The notes below the pieces were generated by a model that saw only the letters and a list, made by a program, of their open reading frames with translations, searched no databases and was not told where the DNA came from. This document shows, piece by piece, positions 8,102 through 16,061 of a DNA stretch of 64,000 bases. The DNA is taken from the NCBI RefSeq assembly GCF_000611675.1, contig NZ_JATV01000011.1, positions 1 to 64,000 on the forward strand, given 5' to 3'. This stretch comes from Flavobacterium succinicans LMG 10402. GTDB taxonomy: Bacteria; Bacteroidota; Bacteroidia; Flavobacteriales; Flavobacteriaceae. Position 1 is the stretch's first letter. Each line of letters starts with the position of its first letter. The translations under genes and the position numbers were made by a program.

Positions 8102-8895
8102 TAGATAATTGTCAGTGGATGAATGAAAAAATGAATTATCAGCAGTACAAGTCCAGCCAATATGCGATAGTAGCCAAAAATTTTGAATCCGTTTTTGGTT
8201 AAAAATCCGATAAATGTTTTAATCGCCAATAAAGCAACTACAAAAGCAACTACATTACCAATGATCAAATAATTGATTTGATCGTCGCTAAGGGTAAATC
8301 CTGCTTTATAGTAATCATAACATTTTTTGACTGTAGCGCCCAACATGGTTGGTACCGCTAAGAAAAAGGAGAATTCAGCCGCTGAAGTACGGGATAGTTT
8401 TTGAGACATTCCACCTACAATACTTGCTCCGCTTCTAGAGACTCCGGGAATCATCGCTAAACATTGAAACAAACCAATTTTAAAGGCTTGTTGATAGGTG
8501 ATTTCTTTTTCGCTTTCGTCGGTGGAGGTGTTGAACCATTGGTCCACCTTTAATAAAATAAGACCGCCAAGTAACAACGAGATCGCAACGGTGACAGGGT
8601 TTTCCAATAAGCCATCTATAAAATCACTCAAAAGTAATCCCAAAACTACTGCAGGTATAAAAGCCACCAATAATTTGAAATAAAAATCGAAGGATTGAAA
8701 AAATCTTTTGAAATATAAAATGACCACCGATAGAATTGCTCCCAATTGAATTACGATAGTGAACAATTTGGTAAAGTCTTGATCTGCAATTCCAAAAAAG
8801 GAAGAGGCAATAATCATATGCCCAGTCGAAGAAACAGGTAAGAATTCAGTTATTCCTTCTATGATAGCAAGAATAATTGCTTGTAATGTATTCAT
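8101..8895 (-). CDS. uppP: Undecaprenyl-diphosphatase
   Basis: 264 residues, a multi-pass inner-membrane protein. It dephosphorylates undecaprenyl pyrophosphate to recycle the lipid carrier for peptidoglycan and other envelope polymers. It has the two family signatures [12 protein letters not shown] (about 16-27) and [10 protein letters not shown] (about 150-159). It is coupled to truB by one-base overlap and lies about 50 nt after the DUF3098 gene. Also known as BacA type. Confidence 0.96.
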   Translation of the reverse strand: MNTLQAIILAIIEGITEFLPVSSTGHMIIASSFFGIADQDFTKLFTIVIQLGAILSVVILYFKRFFQSFDFYFKLLVAFIPAVVLGLLLSDFIDGLLENPVTVAISLLLGGLILLKVDQWFNTSTDESEKEITYQQAFKIGLFQCLAMIPGVSRSGASIVGGMSQKLSRTSAAEFSFFLAVPTMLGATVKKCYDYYKAGFTLSDDQINYLIIGNVVAFVVALLAIKTFIGFLTKNGFKIFGYYRILAGLVLLIIHFFIHPLTII

Positions 8896-8946
8896 TTTTA
8901 TGTGTATAAAATGTAGAAGAGCTAGTTACTATGGACTAAAAGCTAC

Positions 8947-9189
8947 TTACTGTTTTTTAGATTTTTTTAGAATAGCGTAAATCGTGATTCCAAAGCCCAC
9001 AAGTACAGTGGTAGGCGCCAAACGAATTCTTCTGAAATCAAAAATCGCTTCGTTGAAAACAGTTGGGTCCTCGCTACCTCCGCCTGACATTAAAATAAAG
9101 CCAAGGGTGATTACGGCAATCCCGATTAATAGAGTGATGTAATTGGTTTTTTCAAAAAGGAATTCCTTTTTTATTTCGTTATTTTTCAT
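8947..9189 (-). CDS. DUF3098 membrane protein
   Basis: 80 residues with two predicted membrane helices (about 16-34 and 58-74) and a short polar link containing MSGGGSEDP. It matches the DUF3098 family, which sits between ftsX and uppP in Flavobacteria. Function unknown. Its conserved place suggests a link with divisome or envelope genes, but that is only association. Confidence 0.85.
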   Translation of the reverse strand: MKNNEIKKEFLFEKTNYITLLIGIAVITLGFILMSGGGSEDPTVFNEAIFDFRRIRLAPTTVLVGFGITIYAILKKSKKQ

Positions 9190-9254
9190 TTTTAGTGCAA
9201 CTTAAGCTATTGTAAATATTTTTTTATCGAATGTATTTTGCAGTAAACGAAGTG

Positions 9255-10130
9255 CTAGTATAAATCGTCAGTTCTTAAGTTTAAAAAACGTTGCGTTGCG
9301 AAATAGGTGCTCAGCCATGTGATTAATACGCCTAGTCCAAATACACCCAAAAGAATTACGCCAATAGACAAAGGGTCTTCTAATATTCCTAAGTTCGGGA
9401 AGTTGGTTTCTATATATAATAGTAAAGAAACGAGTCCAATAATGGCTAGTGCTGCGCCAATCATACCGAGTTTAATGCTTCTATACACAAAAGGTTTGCG
9501 GATAAATGATTTGGTAGCACCTACCATTTGCATCGTTTTGATGATAAATCTGTTCGAATGAATAGACAGACGTAAAGAGCTATTAATTAAAAGAACAGCA
9601 ATAACGGTAAGAAAGCCGCTAATAATCAAAATCCACATGCTGACTTTTTTGATGTTGTCATTTACCAAATTGACCAATTGTTTGTCGTACACAATATCAG
9701 AAATCATAGCGTTTTTTCTTAAATGACTTTCTATACGGCTAATGCTATCACGCACTACATAATCTGCATTTAGATTGATGTCGTACGAATTTTGTAGTGG
9801 GTTTTCGCCTAAAAAAGTCAGGAAATCTTCTCCAATGATATCGGTGTGTTCTTTTGCTGCTTTTTCTTTGGAAACAAAAACAAATTGTTTCGGAAATTTA
9901 GCCGCTTTTAATTCTTTTTCAAAGGCCTGAAAAGTACTGTCATTGGCTTCTTTTTTGAAGAAAACTGTCATGGCGATATTTTCCCTAAAATCATCGGCTA
10001 ATTTTTTAGAATTCACGATGAAAAGCCCCAAGGTTCCTAGTAAAAACAATACTAGGAAAACACTCAATACTACAGAGAAATAAGAGGAAATTAGTCTTCT
10101 TTTTTGAAATTTGTCAAAGTTAGAACTCAT
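9255..10130 (-). CDS. ftsX: Cell division protein FtsX
   Basis: 291 residues. Inner-membrane partner of the ATPase FtsE, relaying division signals to peptidoglycan hydrolases. It has an N-terminal cytoplasmic stretch, a first helix at about 15-35, a periplasmic domain to about 165, then three helices with MVGATKSFIRKPF between them, the FtsX permease signature. No ftsE is nearby, which is common in this phylum. It is first in the unit with DUF3098, uppP and truB. Confidence 0.93.
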   Translation of the reverse strand: MSSNFDKFQKRRLISSYFSVVLSVFLVLFLLGTLGLFIVNSKKLADDFRENIAMTVFFKKEANDSTFQAFEKELKAAKFPKQFVFVSKEKAAKEHTDIIGEDFLTFLGENPLQNSYDINLNADYVVRDSISRIESHLRKNAMISDIVYDKQLVNLVNDNIKKVSMWILIISGFLTVIAVLLINSSLRLSIHSNRFIIKTMQMVGATKSFIRKPFVYRSIKLGMIGAALAIIGLVSLLLYIETNFPNLGILEDPLSIGVILLGVFGLGVLITWLSTYFATQRFLNLRTDDLY

Positions 10131-10434
10131 AGTGTACTTAAATTATGCCGTAAAAATAACAAACAAATTCTTTATTTGAAGTTAATAACGTCCAAACTTT
10201 CAACTTTCGTACAATAAATGTAAATTTGCGGCTCATTTTTAGTTTGTGGTTTATAGTTTTTAGTTCGTTGTTATCGACATAAAACAGATTTATAAATCGT
10301 CAGCCAAAAATCTTCACTGAACAAAGACTTGAGTAAGCTAAAGCATTATTCTATTAAAAAAACCATATAAAAAAGGGATGACTTGAGCGAAAGTGAAAGC
10401 ATAAGACCTTTAAAAAGCAATAAACTAGGTACGA
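10131..10434. other. Divergent intergenic region of ftsX and leuS
   Basis: About 300 nt. It contains a TAAATTTG box at 10221-10228 that could be a leuS promoter with a leader of about 200 nt. The leader has an imperfect direct repeat (10326-10348 and 10380-10404, both beginning GACTTGAG). No gene seen. Confidence 0.5.
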
Positions 10435-13400
10435 ATGAAATACAATCCGAACGAAATCGAAGCCAAATGGCAACAATATTGGGCTGACAACAAGACTTTT
10501 GCGGCGCAAAACAACTCTGATAAACCAAAATATTATGTTTTGGACATGTTTCCTTATCCATCAGGAGCGGGACTACACGTTGGACATCCTCTAGGGTACA
10601 TCGCATCAGATGTGTATTCGCGTTTCAAAAGACATCAAGGTTTTAATGTGTTGCATCCAATGGGCTATGATAGTTTTGGATTACCTGCTGAACAATATGC
10701 GATACAAACGGGACAACGTCCTGAAGATACGACACGCGTTAATATTGACGGAGGTTTAGATAAAGAGGGAAATGCAATTGCGGGTTACCGAAAACAATTG
10801 GATAAAATAGGTTTTTCATTCGATTGGGACAGAGAAGTGAGAACTTCCAATCCTGATTATTACAAACATACGCAATGGATTTTCATCCAATTGTTCAATT
10901 CTTGGTACAATAACAAAACCGACAAAGCCGAAGATATTTCGACTTTGACAGCTATATTCGAAAAAGAAGGAAATGCTACTGTTAATGCTGTTTGTGATGA
11001 CAATATTATTAGTTTTTCAGCAAGCGAATGGAACGCATTTTCATCTGATGAGCAACAAAAAATCTTATTACAATACCGATTAACCTATTTAGCAGAAACC
11101 GAGGTAAACTGGTGTCCTGGATTGGGAACGGTTTTGGCGAATGACGAAATTGTGAATGGCGTTTCGGAGCGTGGTGGTTATCCGGTAATTCGCAAGAAAA
11201 TGACACAATGGAGTATGCGAATTTCTGCCTACGCCGAGCGTTTGTTGCAAGGATTAAACGAAATTGATTGGAGTGAAAGTATCAAAGAAAGTCAGAGAAA
11301 CTGGATTGGAAAATCGGTTGGGGCGATGGTAACTTTCCCCATCCTATCCTTCCCCGAAGGGGAAGAGAACTCGGAGTCTAAAAAAACTTTGGGTTATATG
11401 ACGGGAGGAAATAATTCACATTTATTGCTTGAAAGAGCTAAAGAAATGAGGAATAATCCAACAGAGGCTGAAAAAATATTGTGGTTAAATTTAAAGTCGA
11501 AAGCTTTAGATTTTAAATTTAGACAACAACATCTGATCGCTGATTTTATTGTAGATTTTGTTTGCCTTTCAAAAAAATTAGTGATTGAAGTTGATGGAGG
11601 AATTCATGATTCTCAACAAGAAGCTGATGCAGAAAGAACAAAAGTTCTTAATGAAAGAGGGTTTAAGGTAATTCGTTTTAATAATAAAGAGGTTTTAAAT
11701 AATATTGATAGTGTTTTAAATATCATCAAGCATGAATTACTCAACGCTGATGTTCCCCCTTCGGGGGCTAGGGGGATTAGTGTATTTACAACTCGTCCTG
11801 ATACTATTTTTGGAGTAACGTTTATGACCTTGGCTCCAGAGCACGAATTGGTGGCTCAAATCACAACTCCTGAACAAAAAGAAGCTGTAGAAGCGTATAT
11901 TGAAAAAACAGCAAAACGTTCCGAAAGAGAGCGTATGGCCGATGTGAAAACTATCTCTGGAGTGTTCACGGGTGCTTATGCAGAACATCCGTTTACCAAA
12001 GAACCAATTCCGGTTTGGATTGGCGATTATGTGTTGGCGGGTTACGGAACTGGAGCAGTAATGGCGGTGCCTTGTGGAGACGAAAGAGATTATGCTTTTG
12101 CGAATTTTTTCAAAGACCAAAAAGGAATGCCAACAATCAAAAATATAATAAGCCCCCTAGCCCCCGAAGGGGGAACAGCAACAGTAGCTGGCTCCCCTCC
12201 TTCGGAGGGGCTGGGGGAGGATTGCGCTTTTACTGCCAAAGAAGGATTTGTATTTAAAAATTCTGATTTCTTGAACGGCTTAGGTTATAAAGAAGCGACT
12301 CAAAAAGTTATTGCAGAACTTGAAGTGATAGGCCAAGGAAAAGGAAAAATCAATTACCGTTTGCGTGATGCGGTTTTCTCGCGTCAACGCTATTGGGGCG
12401 AGCCTTTCCCTGTGTATTATGTGAACGGATTGCCACAAATGATTGATGCCAAACATTTGCCAATCGTTTTACCAGAAGTAGAGAAATATTTACCAACCGA
12501 AGACGGATTGCCTCCGTTAGGAAATGCAACGACTTGGGCTTGGGATACTGTAAATAACAAAGTAGTTTCTAATGAGCTTATCTCCCCTCTTTCGGAGGGG
12601 TCGGGGGAGGCTACCATTTTCCCTTTAGAATTAAACACTATGCCGGGTTGGGCGGGAAGTTCTTGGTATTGGATGCGTTATATGGATGCGCAAAACGACA
12701 CCGAATTTGCTTCTGCCGATGCCTTGAAATATTGGGAAAGCGTGGATTTATACATTGGAGGAAGCGAGCACGCGACAGGTCACTTGTTGTATTCTCGTTT
12801 TTGGAACAAATTCTTAAAAGATAAAGGGTTTGCGCCAACAGAAGAACCTTTCAAAAAACTGATTAATCAGGGGATGATTTTGGGAACGAGTGCGTTTGTG
12901 TATAGATTAACTATTAATAGTGTTTCAGGGGGAAGAGATAGTTTTGGTAACGATACTGTTGGAGATGGTATTTATGGAGAATCAGTTTTTGTTAGCTCAA
13001 AATACTATAAAGAATTTATTGGATTAAAAAAGAAATTAGATTTATCTAAGATTAAGATAACTTTATCTAGAGGACAAGACGTAAATGTTAATGGGATAAA
13101 GAATGATATACTTACCCAATTGTCAGAAAAGTTGTTTGAATTAACAACAAGAAATACTACGGGAATCACAATTTATGAGGATTCTTTTGTTGAATTGGAT
13201 ATGGACGAATTGCATGCGGATGTTTCATTTGTTGATTCATCAGATGAATTAGATGTTGAAAAATTCAAGGCTTGGAGAGAAGATTTTAAAAATTCTAACT
13301 TTATTTTAGACGAAAACGGAAAATACATCGTTGGTCGCGAAGTCGAAAAAATGTCGAAATCGAAATACAATGTAGTCACTCCAGACGATATTTGTGCAGA

Positions 13401-14028
13401 ATACGGAGCGGATACCTTGCGTTTGTATGAAATGTTCTTAGGACCATTGGAACAAGCCAAACCTTGGAATACAGCGGGAATTTCAGGAGTTTTTGGTTTC
13501 TTGAAAAAACTATGGCGTTTGTATTTTGATGAGAATGGTTTGATTGTAAACATCGATGAACCTACCAAAGACAACTTGAAATCATTGCACAAAACCATCA
13601 AAAAAGTGGCAGAAGACATTGAAGGATTCTCTTTCAATACGTCAGTGTCTCAGTTTATGATTTGTGTGAATGAGTTGTCTGCTCAAAACTGTCATTCTCG
13701 TGCCATTTTAGAACCTTTGGCGGTTGTGATTTCGCCTTATGCGCCTCATATTGCCGAGGAATTATGGTCGTTGTTAGGGCACGAAGGGTCTATTGCTACG
13801 GTTCCGTTTCCAGTTTTTGAAGCCAGCTATTTGGTAGAAAGCGAGAAAGAATATCCAGTTTCTTTCAACGGGAAAATGCGTTTCACCATCAAATTGCCTT
13901 TGGATTTAACCAAAGAACAAATCGAGGAAATCGTAATGCAAGACGAAAGAACGCAAAAACAATTAGACGGCAGAACCCCAAATAAAGTAATTATTGTGCC
14001 AGGGAAAATCATCAACTTGGTGGGATAA
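10435..14028 (+). CDS. leuS: Leucyl-tRNA synthetase with inserted elements, including a DUF559 nuclease domain
   Basis: 1197 residues, well above the roughly 950 expected for this group. It charges tRNA-Leu. Class I signatures are present: HVGH at 48-51 (in PYPSGAGLHVGH) and KMSKS at 972-976. The CP1 editing domain carries TTRPD. All extra length is in frame: about 301-447 is a palindrome-bounded element with a DUF559 domain; about 573-596 and 716-726 are shorter palindromic inserts; about 822-923 is a further AT-rich expansion before KMSKS. Downstream catalytic and anticodon-binding regions look normal. It is presumably essential, so the inserts must be tolerated. No intein splice motifs were seen. 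Confidence 0.96.
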   Translation: MKYNPNEIEAKWQQYWADNKTFAAQNNSDKPKYYVLDMFPYPSGAGLHVGHPLGYIASDVYSRFKRHQGFNVLHPMGYDSFGLPAEQYAIQTGQRPEDTTRVNIDGGLDKEGNAIAGYRKQLDKIGFSFDWDREVRTSNPDYYKHTQWIFIQLFNSWYNNKTDKAEDISTLTAIFEKEGNATVNAVCDDNIISFSASEWNAFSSDEQQKILLQYRLTYLAETEVNWCPGLGTVLANDEIVNGVSERGGYPVIRKKMTQWSMRISAYAERLLQGLNEIDWSESIKESQRNWIGKSVGAMVTFPILSFPEGEENSESKKTLGYMTGGNNSHLLLERAKEMRNNPTEAEKILWLNLKSKALDFKFRQQHLIADFIVDFVCLSKKLVIEVDGGIHDSQQEADAERTKVLNERGFKVIRFNNKEVLNNIDSVLNIIKHELLNADVPPSGARGISVFTTRPDTIFGVTFMTLAPEHELVAQITTPEQKEAVEAYIEKTAKRSERERMADVKTISGVFTGAYAEHPFTKEPIPVWIGDYVLAGYGTGAVMAVPCGDERDYAFANFFKDQKGMPTIKNIISPLAPEGGTATVAGSPPSEGLGEDCAFTAKEGFVFKNSDFLNGLGYKEATQKVIAELEVIGQGKGKINYRLRDAVFSRQRYWGEPFPVYYVNGLPQMIDAKHLPIVLPEVEKYLPTEDGLPPLGNATTWAWDTVNNKVVSNELISPLSEGSGEATIFPLELNTMPGWAGSSWYWMRYMDAQNDTEFASADALKYWESVDLYIGGSEHATGHLLYSRFWNKFLKDKGFAPTEEPFKKLINQGMILGTSAFVYRLTINSVSGGRDSFGNDTVGDGIYGESVFVSSKYYKEFIGLKKKLDLSKIKITLSRGQDVNVNGIKNDILTQLSEKLFELTTRNTTGITIYEDSFVELDMDELHADVSFVDSSDELDVEKFKAWREDFKNSNFILDENGKYIVGREVEKMSKSKYNVVTPDDICAEYGADTLRLYEMFLGPLEQAKPWNTAGISGVFGFLKKLWRLYFDENGLIVNIDEPTKDNLKSLHKTIKKVAEDIEGFSFNTSVSQFMICVNELSAQNCHSRAILEPLAVVISPYAPHIAEELWSLLGHEGSIATVPFPVFEASYLVESEKEYPVSFNGKMRFTIKLPLDLTKEQIEEIVMQDERTQKQLDGRTPNKVIIVPGKIINLVG
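11337..11775 (+). mobile_element. In-frame palindrome-bounded element with DUF559 domain inside leuS
   Basis: The left end is a palindromic unit in reverse orientation (11337-11370, hairpin CTTCCCC-GAA-GGGGAAG at 11349-11365). The right end is a unit in forward orientation (11752-11775, CCCCCTTCGGGGG then CTAGGGGG). Between them an open frame with its own ATG at 11398 encodes a DUF559 / Vsr-like fold: FKFRQQH (360-366), IVDF (Asp374), IEVDGGIH (Glu385, Asp387, His391). No stop codon interrupts the leuS frame. It resembles a nuclease gene carried between inverted REP-like ends. Mobility is inferred. Confidence 0.7.
12153..12220. mobile_element. Nuclease-less palindromic element in leuS
   Basis: A reverse unit (12153-12176) is the exact reverse complement of the right end of the DUF559 element. 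It is followed by a 15-nt spacer and a forward unit (12192-12220, CTCCCCTCCTTCGGAGGGG then CTGGGGGAGG). Architecture is the same as the larger element minus its coding core, like a non-autonomous (BIME- or MITE-like) form. The frame stays open through it. Confidence 0.7.
12582..12610. repeat. Single palindromic unit in leuS
   Basis: CTCCCCTCTTTCGGAGGGG then TCGGGGGAGG, closely related to 12192-12220. A lone forward-oriented unit, read in frame as PLSEGSGEA. Confidence 0.75.
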
Positions 14029-14047
14029 ACCATAAAATTGTAACTTT

Positions 14048-14092
14048 AAAAAATCCAAATTTCAATTTCACGATTGGGGTTTGGATTTTTTT
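14048..14092 (+). terminator. leuS terminator
   Basis: AAAAAATCCAAA and TTTGGATTTTTTT pair across a loop of about 20 nt, ending in a T-run 20 nt after the stop. Confidence 0.75.
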
Positions 14093-14191
14093 ATAGAATA
14101 TTTAACTCGTGTCAAAATGGCATTTTTGGAGTTTGGTTCGTAAATTGTTGTCAACAACTGAGACCAAAAATATAAACTAAAAAACAAAAAT

Positions 14192-14878
14192 ATGGGAAGT
14201 GGTTATTTGATTTTGGCTGGAGCCATTATGCTTTTCAGCTGGTTAGTAAGTTCAAGATTGAAGAGTAAATTTGAACACTATTCTAAATTACAATTGCAAA
14301 ACGGTATGTCCGGTGCAGAGATTGCTCAAAAAATGCTCGCAGATAATGGGATTTATGATGTTCGTGTCATTTCGACTCCAGGACAATTAACAGACCATTA
14401 CAATCCAGTAGATAAAACGGTCAATTTGAGTGAGGCAGTATATAATCAGCGTAATGCGGCAGCTGCTGCTGTAGCGGCGCACGAATGTGGTCATGCCGTA
14501 CAACACGCTGTAGGTTATGAATGGTTACAAATGCGTTCTAAGTTGGTGCCAATTGTAAGTGTGGCTTCTGGATTTGTACAATGGATTTTGTTGGCGGGAA
14601 TTCTAATGATTAAAACGTTTCCAAGTTTGTTGTTGATTGGAATAATCATTTTTGCAGCGACCACTTTGTTTTCTATTGTTACTTTGCCAGTAGAATATGA
14701 TGCTAGCAATCGCGCTTTGGCTTGGTTGAAAAATAAGAACATGCTTAATCGTGCCGAGTATGATGGGGCCGAAGATTCCTTAAAATGGGCAGCTAGAACC
14801 TATGTAGTAGCGGCTTTAGGGTCTATAGCGACTTTGTTGTACTATGTTTCTATCTATTTGGGTGGTAGAAGGGAATAA
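14192..14878 (+). CDS. Neutral zinc metallopeptidase, membrane-bound
   Basis: 228 residues. It fits the PF04298 zinc-peptidase family (YugP-like). An N-terminal membrane helix (about 3-20) is followed by SEAVYNQRNAAA and the zinc motif HECGHAVQH at about 97-105, then two hydrophobic segments (about 125-165) and a C-terminal helix. Substrate unknown. It is a single gene between terminators, so probably its own unit. Confidence 0.85.
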   Translation: MGSGYLILAGAIMLFSWLVSSRLKSKFEHYSKLQLQNGMSGAEIAQKMLADNGIYDVRVISTPGQLTDHYNPVDKTVNLSEAVYNQRNAAAAAVAAHECGHAVQHAVGYEWLQMRSKLVPIVSVASGFVQWILLAGILMIKTFPSLLLIGIIIFAATTLFSIVTLPVEYDASNRALAWLKNKNMLNRAEYDGAEDSLKWAARTYVVAALGSIATLLYYVSIYLGGRRE

Positions 14879-14898
14879 AAGAATAATCCAATAAAAAT

Positions 14899-14936
14899 AA
14901 AATCCAAATTCCAATTTTCAATGGAGTTTGGATTTT
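14899..14936 (+). terminator. Terminator after the zinc peptidase
   Basis: AAAATCCAAA / TTTGGATTTT with a T-run. It also lies downstream of the convergent Lrp gene. Confidence 0.7.
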
Positions 14937-14940
14937 TTAT

Positions 14941-15019
14941 TTTTTCACTTCTCACTTTTCACTTTTCACTTTTCACCTTTCACTTTTCACTTTTCACCTT
15001 TCACCTCTAACTTTTCACT
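14941..15019. repeat. Heptanucleotide tandem repeat
   Basis: About ten imperfect copies of TTTTCAC between the convergent zinc peptidase and Lrp genes. Likely a variable-number repeat. Confidence 0.85.
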
Positions 15020-15023
15020 GTCC

Positions 15024-15494
15024 TCAAAGTTGTATCTGTCGTTCTATTTGTTGCTCTAGTGAAATGAATGTCTCGGTTCTAGAAACGCCTTCTATTGTTT
15101 GGATTTTCGAATTCAAAAGTTGCATTAAATGCTCGTTATCTCGACAAATGATTTTTATTAAGATAGACCAGTTACCTGTGGTGTAATGGCATTCTAGTAC
15201 TTCTGGAATTTTTTTTAAATCCCGAACAGCTTCTGAGTTTCGAGCGGCTTTATCGAGATACACTCCAACGAAAGCCATCGTATTGTAGCCTAATACTTTG
15301 TGGCTGACAGTGAACTTAGAACCAGAAATCACTCCAGATTGTTCAAGTTTGCGCAAGCGTTGATGGATAGCAGCTCCCGAAATCCCAATTTTGTTGGCGA
15401 TTTGTAAAATGGGTTTTCTAGCATCTTCCATTAGGTAGCGCAAAATTTCTTTGTCGATTCCGTCAATTTCAACTATAAGAGAATTGATTTTCAT
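15024..15494 (-). CDS. Lrp/AsnC family transcriptional regulator
   Basis: 156 residues: N-terminal helix-turn-helix (IDKEILRYLMEDARKP, then IANKIGISGAAIHQRLRKLE, about 12-50) and a C-terminal RAM/ligand-binding domain. Family members sense amino acids as dimers or octamers and regulate amino-acid genes. No target operon is adjacent, so it may act elsewhere or on itself. Confidence 0.9.
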   Translation of the reverse strand: MKINSLIVEIDGIDKEILRYLMEDARKPILQIANKIGISGAAIHQRLRKLEQSGVISGSKFTVSHKVLGYNTMAFVGVYLDKAARNSEAVRDLKKIPEVLECHYTTGNWSILIKIICRDNEHLMQLLNSKIQTIEGVSRTETFISLEQQIERQIQL

Positions 15495-15591
15495 GTGGTA
15501 AATTTTTAACTAAAATAGTTATTTTGGTTTTAATTTGAAAGTAAATATAATTTTATGGTGCAGTTTTCTAAAATCAAAAGTATTTAATTTT

Positions 15592-15756
15592 AAACATATA
15601 AGTCAGGTAAGTTTTTTTAGCCAGTATACTAATGTTTGTGGTTAAAAGTGAATATGAGTTACGGTTATTCTTTTAAAAGATTACGGAATTACTTTAATGA
15701 GCTATTCATTTGCTCTCCTTGTCAAAGTAAAACTTGAAGGCTTATATGATATGTTT
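15592..15756. repeat. MITE-like repeat, unit 1
   Basis: Begins AAACATATAAGTCAG and ends GGCTTATATGATATGTTTT, an approximate inverted repeat of the start. About 85-90 percent similar by eye to the unit at 15786. Confidence 0.75.
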
Positions 15757-15785
15757 TGATTGGATAAAATGGTGTAGCTGGTAGT

Positions 15786-15947
15786 AAACATATAAGTCAG
15801 CTAAGTTTTTTTTGCCAGTGTACTAATGTTCGTGGTTAAAAGTGAATATAAGTTACGGTTATTCTTTTAAAAAATTACGGAATTACTTTATTGAGCTATT
15901 TATTTACTCTCCTTGTCCTAAAAGAAACTGAAATGGCTTACATGTTT
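15786..15947. repeat. MITE-like repeat, unit 2
   Basis: Begins AAACATATAAGTCAG and ends GGCTTACATGTTT. Same internal sequence as unit 1 (GTTACGGTTATTCTTTTAAA, ATTACGGAATTACTTTA). Period about 194 nt. Confidence 0.75.
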
Positions 15948-16003
15948 TTGATTTTTTATAAAATGCTATATTTTGAGGCATTAAGTGTTTTGATTGCATA
16001 AAA

Positions 16004-16040
16004 AAAATCCAAATTCCGTTTTAGTTGGAATTTGGATTTT
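16004..16040 (-). terminator. hemD terminator
   Basis: 14-bp arms AAAATCCAAATTCC (16004-16017) and GGAATTTGGATTTT (16027-16040), T-run on the minus strand. Confidence 0.85.
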
Positions 16041-16061
16041 ATATTTTGGAATTGAGATGTG

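Larger units (their letters stand above)
15495..16003. other. Intergenic region with twin repeats
   Basis: About 500 nt without a gene. It is largely filled by the two related units at 15592-15756 and 15786-15947. Confidence 0.7.

Noticed and set aside
10326..10404. leuS leader as a T-box or leucine attenuator
   Set aside because: No T-box core or leader peptide rich in Leu; only a weak direct repeat, and T-boxes are not typical of this phylum.
11337..11775. Intein in LeuRS
   Set aside because: No Cys/Ser at the junctions, no HN at the end and no Hint-domain motifs; the nuclease is DUF559-like, not LAGLIDADG or HNH-type.
14941..15019. CRISPR-like or coding repeat
   Set aside because: Heptamer tandem repeat without spacers; too short a unit.
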